Below, piece by piece: positions 35,101 through 45,868 of a stretch of DNA of 64,000 nucleotides. This stretch comes from Eucalyptus grandis (lineage: Eukaryota; Streptophyta; Magnoliopsida; Myrtales; Myrtaceae). The notes beneath the pieces were generated by a model. The model did no database searches. It was not told the DNA's origin and saw nothing but the letters and a program-made list of their open reading frames with translations. The DNA is taken from NCBI RefSeq assembly GCF_016545825.1, contig NC_052619.1, positions 49,741,090 to 49,805,089 on the forward strand. The letters run 5' to 3'. The position numbers and the translations under genes are program-made. Each line of letters begins with the position of its first letter. Position 1 is the first letter of the stretch.

Positions 35101-35924
35101 ATACCACCTATTCCATGGACTCCCACAAAACGCATGCCACTGTAGTCAACCTCCAACAGCTTCATTATCGCATCAATCTGAACATGATCTTCGACTAAAT
35201 GTTCGGTCACATTCTTATATCCGGCGTTTAGCTTAATCAGGACCTCCTGGACGATCTCTTTAATGAGTTTGCCATAGCTGCACCGATGCGTGAGACAATT
35301 CATTTCACTCTAGACATGAAATTGAAGAGCGTATGACGAAAAAAAATTCAGAAACAGGAGACTCATCAGTCTCCTATTTTCTCAAATATAATGGATCTGA
35401 AGAGAAAATAAGGTTACTCTACGAAATTCCTTACCCTGTATAAGTTTTCAAGCTCCATCGCTTTATTTCCTCAACCTCCATGAGGGCATCACGCCACACC
35501 TTCACTTGGTCTGCTCCAAAGTTCCTCTCGTGCTGTACGAATGCGTCATGATACAGCGGAGTCTTGAGCTTGACATCATCCGAATTCACGTGAAGATAAA
35601 TGGGGAGAATCTCTTTCGTGCTGTCCGACTTTGATGCCATTGTAACCATCTTAGTGAGCTCGACGAGGCACCATTTGCTCGACGCATAGTTCCTTGACAA
35701 GATGGGCATGTAGATCCTGGAGCTCTGGATAGCCGAGGGAGCTCTTCCTTGATCCTTTGCCCGACTTGGAGCTCGTCATCATCCCTGAAGACATGGATCC
35801 CAGCACCTTCCATGCCTTCGTGGAGGCAATCAGTGAATGTTTCGCGACTGTCAGCCCCTCTGAAGCTTAAGAACACCTCGTACTCAATCCTCAAGCCTCC
35901 GTCTCTCTCCATTGCAGGAACCAT
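32108..35924 (-). pseudogene. TNL1: L6-like TIR-NBS-LRR gene, near full length, disrupted
   Basis: Exons placed by splice signals and phase: exon 1 (TIR) 35924-35435, donor GG|GTAAGG; exon 2 (NBS) 35277-34128, acceptor GTGCAG; exon 3 33985-33697; exon 4 (LRR) 33599 to 32164 or 32108. TIR: EYEVFLSFRGADSRE and SKWCLVEL. NBS: P-loop GIGGIDKTT (the last Gly of GxGGxGKT is Asp), kinase-2 KILIVLDDV, RNBS-B GSKVIITTRN, GLPL-type GKLPLAIEV, RNBS-D FLDIACFF, intact MHD (SMHDQVRDL). LRR: about a dozen repeats with ELPEEVGSLKSL-type units. Lesions: 1-nt frameshift near 35735 in the TIR, TAG at 34158-34160, 1-nt loss near 33735 in an A-run, TAA at 33165-33167, frame changes at about 33080-33130 and near 32170. 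Normal role: intracellular immune receptor that oligomerises and activates TIR NADase. As read, it cannot give a full receptor, though truncated TIR products remain possible. Confidence 0.9.
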
Positions 35925-37080
35925 CCTCTGGGAAGTCGGAACCTGAGGGTCTAAAATTTATACACCAAACTCTCTCTGAAGTAGCACTATTGATTTTGTT
36001 GGTAATTTCATGATGATTAATGGTGGTGTAGCGCCCCTTCAAGAAACAAGCGACCCCGTTGACCATCCTACCACGCCTGTTGACACTTGCATGTGAGGGG
36101 GGCAAGTTCCGGAGATGCTGAGACTACACCCTGGATTTGATTTAAGAAATCCAGCCTTCGCGTTCGTCAATGTCGTTATTCGTGGGAAACGGCGAATGTC
36201 TGTATAATTATATCATATCAAAATAGAGATTACCAACTTAATCAAAATTGCAGTTGCATCTTTGACTAACATGTTCAATCAAATGACTCTTATCCGTAGC
36301 TAAAAAGCACTAGCCGATCCAATTGAAGTATTGCCCCACCACTTTATAATAAAACAATATGATAAATGTTGTTGGGATTGCTCAGCTCGAGAGAAAAAAG
36401 ATCAGCATTAACATGGCCATTAAATGTGCGGTGAATGGACACATTTGCATTTAATGCAACTAGTTTGAGCAGTGTAGCATCAACTAGGTGGTGCAAGATC
36501 AGGTTGGTTTTGCTGGGGAATTTCCTAGCTCATGGATCATCATAGCACTTCCTATTTTAGATTATAGAATCAAGGAAAATGAGATTTTATGTAGGTAATT
36601 CCCTGTCATATCAACTTCATGATTCTACAGGTGAGTATAAGAAAGGATACATCTGTAGAATCTAGAAAATACTCAGCAACCTACAATAATGGCATCGACC
36701 AGATAAGACAATTCATCTCTCGTTTACACATCTACCAACAAACACATGGCAATTATTTTACCTAAAAAAAAAAAGCTTTTCTTAAATGAATTTTCTTAAC
36801 GAGTATCTAATTGGCATTTGTCAAGCAATTGATTGTGAAAATTCTTTAATATTTTTATGCACCGAAATTTCTTGTAGTATGAATGTCTTAAAAATTGAAC
36901 TGCTGCGTGTCAAATATGACAAGTATCTGCAAAACCACCTGTTTATCATCAATTTTCCAAAATTAAGAATTGTTTTTTTGTTTCATTTTGTGATGATGAA
37001 TGACCAACTTTGACTCAGTGGCTGGAGTATTGCTTTTGTTAATTTATGACTCGAGTTTGAGATTCATTGGACTTTTGACG
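35925..37080 (-). repeat. TNL1 leader and upstream region, copy R1
   Basis: The TNL1 5' flank (gcaagttccggagatgctga, then cttcgcgttcgtcaatgtcg) is repeated at about 54600-55290 (R2) and 58725-59160 (R3). After the chromovirus insertion it continues at 49439-50235. The ORF 35884-36105 is not conserved and is not called. The minus-strand leader includes catgtgaggggggcaag as a shared core. Confidence 0.7.
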
Positions 37081-37469
37081 GATTTATAAAATAAGAAATA
37101 TAAAAATAAAATAGATATGAATTTCCTCTTCGGAAATTATGCGGAATCCGAAACTTGTGAAGCTCCTGCACGGGATTTCCTCTTCATGCGAAGATTGGTT
37201 TATTGGTGGGCCCAAGGTCAAAGTTTTGACCTCGGGCACACACGCACACACACACCTACATGAAGATTTCCTTCTGTACGTGAAGCAAGGAGGTGGGCCC
37301 TCGATGGGCACACGTATAAAAGGAAAATATATTTGCTGGTCTTCGGTTTTTGAGGGTTTCTTCTTTTCGGTGAGTTGCTGTCGCATGTCCTACGAAGCCG
37401 CACACGATCGTTGAGCGAAGCCACATATTGAAGCGCCGTTTACTCTGAGTGCCGTTGGAAGAGAGAGAG
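37081..37469 (+). promoter_or_regulatory. Promoter-like segment present only in copy R1
   Basis: Absent from R3, where the flanking sequence is continuous. It contains a strong TATA-type string (cgtataaaagg at about 37312), a (CA)n stretch at 37238-37255, then a pyrimidine-rich leader-like region (gagggtttcttcttttcggt) and an ATG at 37385. It ends in a GA-run where the chromovirus begins. It may be the 5' end of a gene or transposon cut off by that insertion. The downstream part is not recognised on the other side. Confidence 0.35.
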
Positions 37470-40400
37470 TGTGACAGCCCGAACCACTTTAGGGTTGCCA
37501 CAGGCACCTGGCGTTACACCTAATGGAACACTAACTATACCTTTTAGAAGAAGCGTCGTAAAATCATGGACATTTTTTTTTTTAAAACGGTCCCAGCGCA
37601 ACTCATTAGCGGAAGCAAAATATAACATCGTCGTCTCACCCTCCATCAACCATGATACAATTGCACACCACTAAACATCATAATAATAGACAGCCATGAC
37701 ACTTTATTTACATATTTTCAAGATGGGTTTCCTTGGGTCGATACATCAAAAGGAAGGCAGAGCTCAACCATACTCGGCCAAAAACCCCAAAAAGAAACAG
37801 TCAACCCACTACAACTCACGTGCAAGATCCCCCATCGCTAGTGTCGGCTAACCATCCCAAAAAGTTTCGGCGTCTACTCGACACGCACGGGCCCTCACAC
37901 CTATCCCGGTGCATCAGGCGGTGGTGGCGGCAGCATCCCACGCATCACTCCGTTGCGTCAAACATGGACGGATATTAACTCTTGGACAACCGGGCCCCCA
38001 TCCAGGCCCACATCGTACATAACTAGACATCGCACTCAAATATACGTAAGACCAGGAACAGAAGGACAGTCAAACTCCTCGCACTCGACCTCTACGTCCA
38101 AAGGTAGGCCGTAGAAAACACCCCGCGTGACAGCAGGGAGCGGCATGCTGCTAATATGAAATGTTGGTCCCCGAAAGAGTGAGTACAACCACTCAGCAGG
38201 TAAAGAAATCCAATAACCACTCATTGCAACATGCAATACAAGCACAACATCATACATGCTAATCATGCATCCAAGCAGACTTACCTCAAAGCCATGCATA
38301 TACCATCATACATCTTCATCACAATCATAACACATACATGTCGTCATGTCATAGGTTATCATCATCATGTCATACACATGTCATCATCATATTATAGGTC
38401 GCCATCATATCATATGCCATCATCATTATGTCCTAGACATATCATCATCATATCATATCATATATCACCATCATCATGACATCATTCTATCATACACATG
38501 ACATCGTCATCATGGCATCATCATATCATATTATATATCACCATCATCATGACATCATTTTATCATACACATGTCATCGTCATCATGGCATCATCATATC
38601 ATACATGCATATCATCATGCCATAAGTGATCATCATCATATCATGTCATCATGCCACAGGTGATCAACATTATATCATGTCATCATGCCATAGGTGATCA
38701 TCATCATATCATGTCATGTATGCATGATTCAATTTCCACTTTTAACTTTCAATTCGATCACCACATCACCCTTTCTCAAGATCATCAATTTCATCTCATA
38801 CTTTACACTCGCACCCCATCCTGGCATCGCAAGAAAACCTTCGGCATTCAGCCACTCAAGGCCACCGGGCATCCGGCACCCCCACATTCTGGGCATCTCG
38901 CATCCCAACTGGCATCACGAGGCATCCCCTCGGGCAAAGACCTCCGAGGCTTCCGGCACCCAACCATTCCGAGCATCCTGACACTCCCAGGGCCATCTGG
39001 CCATGTATCTCTATACATTCCGGGCATCCGGCACCCCCCGTCCCGGGCATCCTGACACTCCCAGGGCATTATCATCCGCCATAGCAGTTTCCTCATTTAT
39101 TCATTGTCCACATTTACCAATTTAGGTGTCACTTAACATGGCACATGATGCAATGGCAAATAAAATCACTTTCATCCTTCAATCTATACATGCATTATCA
39201 GTCATCATCATACATGCATCAAGGTACAATCATCCATAAAGATAAAGTTCATGGAATTCATACAATTTATAATAGCCCATTTATCATGCCCTCTTTTTTC
39301 TTTTCTTTTTTCCTTTTTTGAAATTTATTTAAATTCCAGCTTGTATCATTCTTGAAAATATTTAAATTTAAATATCCATATAATTCTCAAAAATCATGAA
39401 ATTAAGGCTAATGATAGACAAGACAATAGGGTAATAATTTCGTGAAAAACACAAGGCCAATCAATTTCCACACAAGGTTTATAATTCACACAAATACAGC
39501 ATGAAATTTCGGATAAAAATAGAATGCACAGTTTCGAACTAATTTTATTAAAATATCCAAAAGACCTCCGAAAATTATGAAATTTTACCAGGTTATAGCC
39601 AAGACACGAAGGTAGATTTTTCATGAATACTTCTATGAAAAATTATTTTTATATTATTTTCTACAGTCACACGAAGCTTCTGGATCTGACACCGAAACGT
39701 CCAGTGCATGGTTCTCCGAAATACTGAGTTTTTACCCTCTGAAATTTGGATATGTTTTACTTCACAATGTCCCCTACAACTTTCATGAAGAGATCTAAGT
39801 CATATTTTCAAAGGACAGTCTCCATATGGGTCAATGAAGTCTCGGGTAACCTGTACCGCGTCTCCAGATCTACGGTTTTCAAGAGTAAGTTGATTCACTA
39901 GGATACACTTGTTCATTTTGCTTCCAATTTGAGTATGTTAAAGGTAAAAATGTTCTCTACAAGTTTCATGAAGAAGTCGAAAAGAGATTCTTAGTATAAA
40001 TCAGCATGCAACCACAAATCCACCGAAAGGTTAGTGAAATCGTTCCAGATCTGGTGTCTCCGTAGGATGAGTGTTTGACCCCTGAAATCTCCATAATTTT
40101 ACACAAAATTTTAGTATGTTGTAGTTTAAGATGTTAGCTACAACTTTCATGATGATATAAAAGTCAAAATCGAACTCAAACATGCATGCAAGCTCTCACA
40201 AAGTTCTGACTCAAACGGTTCATGCGAAAACAGCATGCAACTCAAGAACAAACCACACTTGCTTCACTCCCATGCCTTCAAACATCCTAGATTTCGACCA
40301 TACATGCAAAACATTGGTGCAAGAGTAGAAAGTGGATTCCCAACTTGCCTCTAGACCACACGAACGGCGGCACACGGCGGCGAACACGGCGGCACACGGC

Positions 40401-41047
40401 GGTGAACGGCGACTACTCCTTCCTCTCGGCTTCTCCTCTCTCGGCCTCACTCTCCCTCTTTCTCGCACACTCTCTCTCTCTCTCGCTCTCTCTTTGGACG
40501 GTAACCCCAACCGGCCACCTCTCTCTCTCCTCTTCCCTTTTATTCCCCCATTTCCTCATCATTTGTAATTATTAGATTGCCTCTCAATTGGCCAATGCAT
40601 GGGAGTTCTTCTTGCCACTTGGCAAGACCCATGTATGGGCTTGGGCCTCCTTTTGGGCCGGCGACAGCCCCACCCGCAGGCCTAATTGGGCCGGCCATTC
40701 GGCCCACCAAAATCCCCCTTTTTGGGCCTAAGGCCCAAACCTAATTTAAATCCTAAATTTCACCTTTAAACACTTTTAATTCTTTCTTTTATAGGAATTT
40801 AAATTTTTAAATTCCTCATGGCCAAAGTCTTGTAACATTTTATTTATAGGAATTTAATTTATGAGGTGCATAGCCAAGCATAGATTATTCTCATTAATTT
40901 ATCTAATTTAAAATCTCATGAACACAAGCATATAACACATAGCCTTAAGAGAAAACTAATGGCTAAAACATAAACCATAGGTAATTTCATTACCTAATTA
41001 TTGGCTTTAATTCCTTTGGAGGGTGACTTGAATTTTGGGATGCCACA
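37470..41047 (-). repeat. 3' LTR of the chromovirus
   Basis: Contains a dense (ATC)n/(CAT)n region (38330-38720), a cluster of gggcatccggcaccc units (38870-39060), a short cacggcgg array (40370-40410), and a CT-run (40463-40492). All ORFs in it (for example 38036-38479, 38651-39096, 40220-40575) recur in the other LTR and are low-complexity shadows. Confidence 0.92.
38605..38720. repeat. 34-bp tandem repeat in the 3' LTR, three copies
   Basis: The unit begins catcatgccayargtgatca. There are three copies here and four in the 5' LTR (about 46940-47080). Just upstream this LTR has two copies of a 73-bp unit (38461, 38534), while the other LTR has one. Confidence 0.75.
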
Positions 41048-41061
41048 ATTCCCCCCTCCTT
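41048..41061 (-). other. Polypurine tract of the chromovirus
   Basis: The minus strand reads aaggaggggggaat immediately before the 3' LTR. Confidence 0.8.
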
Positions 41062-41278
41062 AGAGAATTTCGTCCTCGAAATAGACACCACTCGTTCCTT
41101 CTTGAAACAAATAGGGGTACTTTTCCTTCATCTGATCCTCACTTTCCCATGTGGCTTCCTCTATATCATGATGTCGCCATAATACCTTAACCAGAGGAAT
41201 CTTCTTAGTCCTAAGAATTTGTTCCTTTCGATCCAATATCTGCACAGGCTCTTCAATGTACCTCACTTTCTCATCCAC
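41060..41278 (-). pseudogene. Chromodomain at the C-terminus of chromovirus integrase
   Basis: Reads VRYIEEPVQILDRKEQILRT, then KVLWRHHDIEEATWE. This is the Tekay-type chromodomain, which binds histone marks and directs integration. It is in a different frame from the integrase core because of an indel near 41325. Confidence 0.85.
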
Positions 41279-41309
41279 TTTAATGGCTTCATGATCGAGT
41301 ATGTGACCA

Positions 41310-42554
41310 GGATCCGTTGGTACTTCCTCAACATCGATACATGAAACACATCATGCAAATTTCCCAACTTAGGAGGTAGCGCTAGCGATAAGCTACATCC
41401 CCTATCCTTTCGAGTATTTCAAAAGGTCCTATAAATCTAGGGCTTAACTTACCCTTCATCCCAAATCGAGACATCCCTTTCATTGGAGATACCTTAAGGA
41501 ATACATGATCTCCCACACTAAATTCCAAAGGCCTCCTACGCTTATCTGCGTAGTCCTTCTACCTACTATGAGCTGTTTTAAGTCTTTTCTTGATAATTTC
41601 AACAGCTTTAGTGGTAACTTGTGCCAGTTCAGGTCCTGTCAATTTCCTTTCACCTACTTCGTTCCAACAGACAGGAGTCCTACATCTCCTTCCATATAAT
41701 GCTTCATAGGGAGCCATGCCTATACTTTTCTGGAAACTATTATTATAGGCAAACTCTACCAAATGCAATCTTTCATTCCAACTTCCTTTGAAATCAATTA
41801 CACAAGCTCTCAACATATCCTCTAATGTCTGGATTACTCTTTCTGATTGCCCATCTGTCTGGGGATGAAAAGCAGTACTAAACTGAAGCTTAGTCCCTAA
41901 TGCAATTTAAAGACTTTGCCAAAAGTTCGAAGTAAACCTCGAATCCCGATCTGAAGTAATAGTCACTGGAACACCATGTAGGCATACTACTTGACCTACA
42001 TACATATCCGCATACTTATCCATTGAGTAGTCCATGCGAACCGCTAGGAAGTGAGCCAATTTAGTCAAACGATCCACTATTACCCAGATAGAATCATGGC
42101 CACTTGATGTCCTTGGCAATCCTTGCACAAAGTCCATCGTTATATGCTCCCACTTCCATTCTGGTATGTCTAATGGTCTCAAGAGTCCTGCGGCTTTACG
42201 ATGCTCCGCTTTTACTTGCTGGCACATCAAACATTGAGAAACATGCTTAGCCGCATCTGCCTTCATACCATTCCACCAAAACTGCTGACGCAAATTCCTG
42301 TACATCTTTGTACTACCCGGATGAATACTATAATTACTCTTATGTGCCTCCGACAGAATTGCCTTCCTCAATTCTTCATCGTCGGGAACACAAAGTCGTC
42401 CTTGACATTTTACTATTCCATCATCAGAGACTTGAAATTCCGGTCTTTTTCCTAAAGACACCGCATCCTTCACTTTCAAAATCTCTCGGGTCGATTCTTG
42501 CAAGATTTTAATTTTCTGAATAATCTCGGGTTCTATTTTTAATGCACTAAGCAT
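41310..42554 (-). pseudogene. Integrase of the chromovirus
   Basis: The HHCC zinc finger (HKSNYSIHPGSTKMY, CLMCQQVK) and catalytic DDE residues are visible: Asp in TMDFVQGLP, Asp in SDRDSRFTS, and Glu in the segment FHPQTDGQSERVIQ, which lies after an in-frame TAA (41907-41909). A TAG follows at 41559-41561. The downstream GPY/F-like part (SPRFIGPFEILERIG, about 41400-41450) is readable. Stops fit single C-to-T changes in Gln codons. Confidence 0.88.
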
Positions 42555-43860
42555 ACCAAGTAAGACAATCCATTTTCAATTTAAATTTCGAGGCTGCTAC
42601 AAACTTTAACAATCCCCATTCTGCCATCCTTAAACTAGCCATTTCCACAGCCGACTTACGACTAAGAGCATCCGCTACCCTATTCGCTTTCCCTGGATGG
42701 TATCTTATCTCACAATCATAATCCTTTAACAACTCCATCCACCTCCTTTGTCTCATGTTCAATTCCTTTTGTGAGAACAAATATTTCAAGCTCTTATGAT
42801 CCGTATAAATCTCAAACTTCTCCCCATACAAATAGTGTCTCCATATCTTCAAGGCAAACACTATAGCTGCTAGTTCTAAATCATGCATCGGGTAATTCAG
42901 CTCATGGGGTTTCAATTGTCTAGATGCATAGGCTATGACCTTGCCATGTTGCATCAAAACACATCCTAGTCCTTTGTGAGATGCATCAATATACACTGTA
43001 AAACCATCAGGTCCAGTCGGTATAGTCAGGATTGGAGCTGAAGTCAATTTCCTTTTAAGCTCCTGGAAACTCCTTTCACATTCCCCATTCCATTCAAATT
43101 TCACATTCTTTCGGGTCAACTTAGTTAAAGGTCCTGCCAGTCGCGAAAATCCTTCAATGAACCTCTTATAATAACCAGCCAGTCCTAAGAAACTTCGTAT
43201 TTCAGTAGGTGTCGTCGGTCTCGGCCAATTTATTACCATCTCAACTTTAGCCGGGTCTACTGCAATTCCTTCTCCTGATACCACATGCCCTAAAAATATT
43301 ATCTGGTCCAGCCAAAACTCACACTTACTAAACTTGGCATACAACTTATGCTCTCTCAGGGTCTGCAAAACTATCCTCAAATGTCGCTCATGCTCTTTAG
43401 GCTCTTTTGAATATACCAGAATATCATCAATAAATACAATAACAAACTGGTCTAAATAGGGCTTAAATATCATGTTCATTAAATCCATAAATGCAGTCGG
43501 CACGTTAGTCAATCCAAATGGCATAACAAGGAACTCGTAGTGTCCATAACGAGTCCTAAAGGCAGTCTTAGGAATGTCCTCTTTCTTAATTCTTAACTGA
43601 TGGTATCCCGACCTTAAGTCAATCTTAGAGAAGACCGAACTTCCCTGGAGTTGGTCAAATAGGTCATCAATTCTAGGCAAAGGATACTTATTTTTAATGG
43701 TCACCTGGTTCAGCTGCCTATAGTCAATGCACAGGCGCATCGATCCATCTTTCTTTTTCACAAACAAGACCGGTGCACCCCAAGGTGAAGCACTTGGTCT
43801 AATGAATCCTTTGTCAAGCAACTCCTATAATTGCACTTTCAGTTCCTTCAATTCGACTAA
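42547..43860 (-). pseudogene. Reverse transcriptase and RNase H of the chromovirus
   Basis: Open for 424 codons (43821-42547), preceded by a TAG at 43825-43827. RT motifs: [29 protein letters not shown] (Ala normally seen as Pro here is Val-Pro), and FIDDILVYS in place of the usual YxDD. RNase [45 protein letters not shown]. An RNase H tail [14 protein letters not shown] follows. This is the best preserved part of the element. Confidence 0.9.
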
Positions 43861-44149
43861 GGCCATCCTATATGGGGCCTTTGATATTGGTCCTGTTCCA
43901 GGCATTAACTCAATTTCAAATTCAACTTCCCACTCTGGCGGTAATCCAGGCAATTCCTCAGGAAATACATCTTGAAATTCATTAACTACTTGAACTTCCT
44001 CAAGTTTAGGTTCTTTCTTTGCAACATCTTTAACTATGGCCAGGTATCCTTGACATCCTTTGTCAAGTAAACTACAAGCTTCTCTACGCCGAAATAAGTG
44101 CTACGGGAAGATGGGTCGACCTCCTAAAAATTCACAACTAGACGGGATC

Positions 44150-44529
44150 GGGTAAAACGGTGGATCACTCTCTCAGTAACAATCCATTCTAGCCCGATAC
44201 TTACGAAGCCAGTCCATTCCTATAATAACATCAAAATCATACATGGCCATTACAACTAAGTCTATTTCCATGTCCTTTCCTTCTATTGATATCTTATAAT
44301 TCCCACACACCAGCGTAGACAATACCATATCATTTAAAGGCGTGGAAACACAAAGAGGCGTCTCAAGAGGCATAACTTTTATTTTATTCAAACATCTATA
44401 TCTCTCAGACACAAATGAATGCGTTGCACCCGTATCAAACAATGCATATGCCTTTTCACTATTGATAAGGATCGTACCTGAGATAACATTTTGGAAGCTT
44501 CCGCTTCCTCTTGGGTGATTTGCATACAC
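44150..44529 (-). pseudogene. Aspartic protease of the chromovirus
   Basis: The active site ALFDTGATHSFVS and the flap/second motif DFDVIIGMDWL are present. It is in a different frame from gag owing to an indel near 44510, and is followed by stops before RT. Confidence 0.85.
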
Positions 44530-45581
44530 CCTTCCTTGTGCTGGTGGCCTCGAGGATTCCCTTGTAAGTTCGATCTAACAGCACTCTGATATCCCTGTCG
44601 CACCGAGCCAACACTCACTTGCGACCTTTCTTGTGGGAAACTTCTCCTAAGATGACCCACTTGTCCACAACCAAAACATTTCAGTCGTCCATTACAAGGT
44701 CCTGGGCCATGTCGCCCATTACACTTTTGACAAACACCAGGCTGATAGGGTGCTTTTCCTATATTCAGACCACTTCTTGCTCCTCCAAAATTTCCAAAAT
44801 TTCCCTTCTTCTTCACATTCCAAGTCTGACCTTGACCAGAATAAGGTCTCTTACCCCTTCTCACATCATTAAAATTCAACGGTTTCTTAAACTCTGACCG
44901 CTGTCTTAACAGTTCCTGCTCCACTAACTGTGCCCTTTCATAAATCTCATTATAATCTCTTATGTTCAAAAGCACTAGTTGCTTTCTGATGTTAGTCCTC
45001 AGCCCTTTCAGAAACCTCTTAGCCTTTTCCTCCTGATCCACAATCAACCTAAGAGCATATCTAGACAGTTTAGAAAATCTAGCCTCATACTGGTCTACTG
45101 TCAGCTCCTTTTGTTCTAATTGAACAAATTCTGTAATCTTCATATCCTTAGCACAGTCAGAAAAATGCTTTCTATTGAAGGCTCTCACAAACTCCTCCCA
45201 GTTAACATCAATACCTGGTGGAAAGATTATGTCCTTTGAAGCTCTCCACAAAAACTTTGCATTTCCCTCCAGCTGGTACTCTGCCAAAGTTATTTTCTTA
45301 GCATCAGTGCAGTCCAACAGTCGGAAAATTCGCTCCATCCTATCAATCCATTGCTTCGCCTCCTCAGGACTTCCTATTCCATTGAACTTAGGTGGCTTTA
45401 GCTTCAAAAATTGCTCCACCAGTCCTTGAGTACGGCGTTCTGCTTCGGGCTGTTGCTGTGCCTGCCTTTCCATCAGATTTCCAATATTGGCCAATGCCTG
45501 CAGGATGTCTTCCATTCGGGGTTCAGCCCTTGCAGCAGAGGCTTCAGCCCTCGATGGATGAGCACTTCCAGCTCGCACCAT
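44500..45581 (-). pseudogene. gag: gag of the chromovirus
   Basis: I chose the ATG at 45581-45579 because the upstream codons start without an ATG. The retrotrans_gag core is visible (KPPKFNGIGSPEEAKQWIDR, then FVQLEQKELTVDQYEARFSK). Two knuckles follow: CQKCNGRHGPGPC and CFGCGQVGHLRRS. In the second the fourth ligand (Cys) is Ser, so it should not hold zinc properly. The frame breaks near 44510 before the protease. Confidence 0.85.
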
Positions 45582-45845
45582 GACTTTCCTGCAATTTCCA
45601 AGCATTGCCTCAGGAATAATCTGAGACTCACTGCTTCCATTCAAAGCAACCACTACTTATACTACATAAGTAACATATACATGTTAGCGGTACCTAAAGG
45701 CAACTCAAAATTAGCAACTAGGGATCTACAAGTGAATACTCATCACCCATTATTCAATTATTTCATTTTATATCCTACGGTGTGCATTGTCATCATGTTC
45801 CTTAATTTCCAAATGAAGCTCCTTATCATTCCACCTATTTCACTC

Positions 45846-45857
45846 GCTCTGATACCA
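45846..45857 (-). other. Primer binding site of the chromovirus
   Basis: The minus strand reads TGGTATCAGAGC, complementary to initiator tRNA-Met. It lies 11 nt from the LTR edge, a spacing seen in several plant gypsy elements. Confidence 0.75.
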
Positions 45858-45868
45858 AAAAGGGGCGT

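Noticed and set aside
38036..39096. His/Ser-rich and Pro/Gly-rich ORFs
   Set aside because: Translations of ATC and gggcatccggc repeats in an LTR; same in the second copy at 46436-47457.
40220..40575. Arg/Glu- and Leu/Ser-rich ORFs
   Set aside because: Translations of the CT-run and cacggcgg array in the LTR; recur at 48649-48959.
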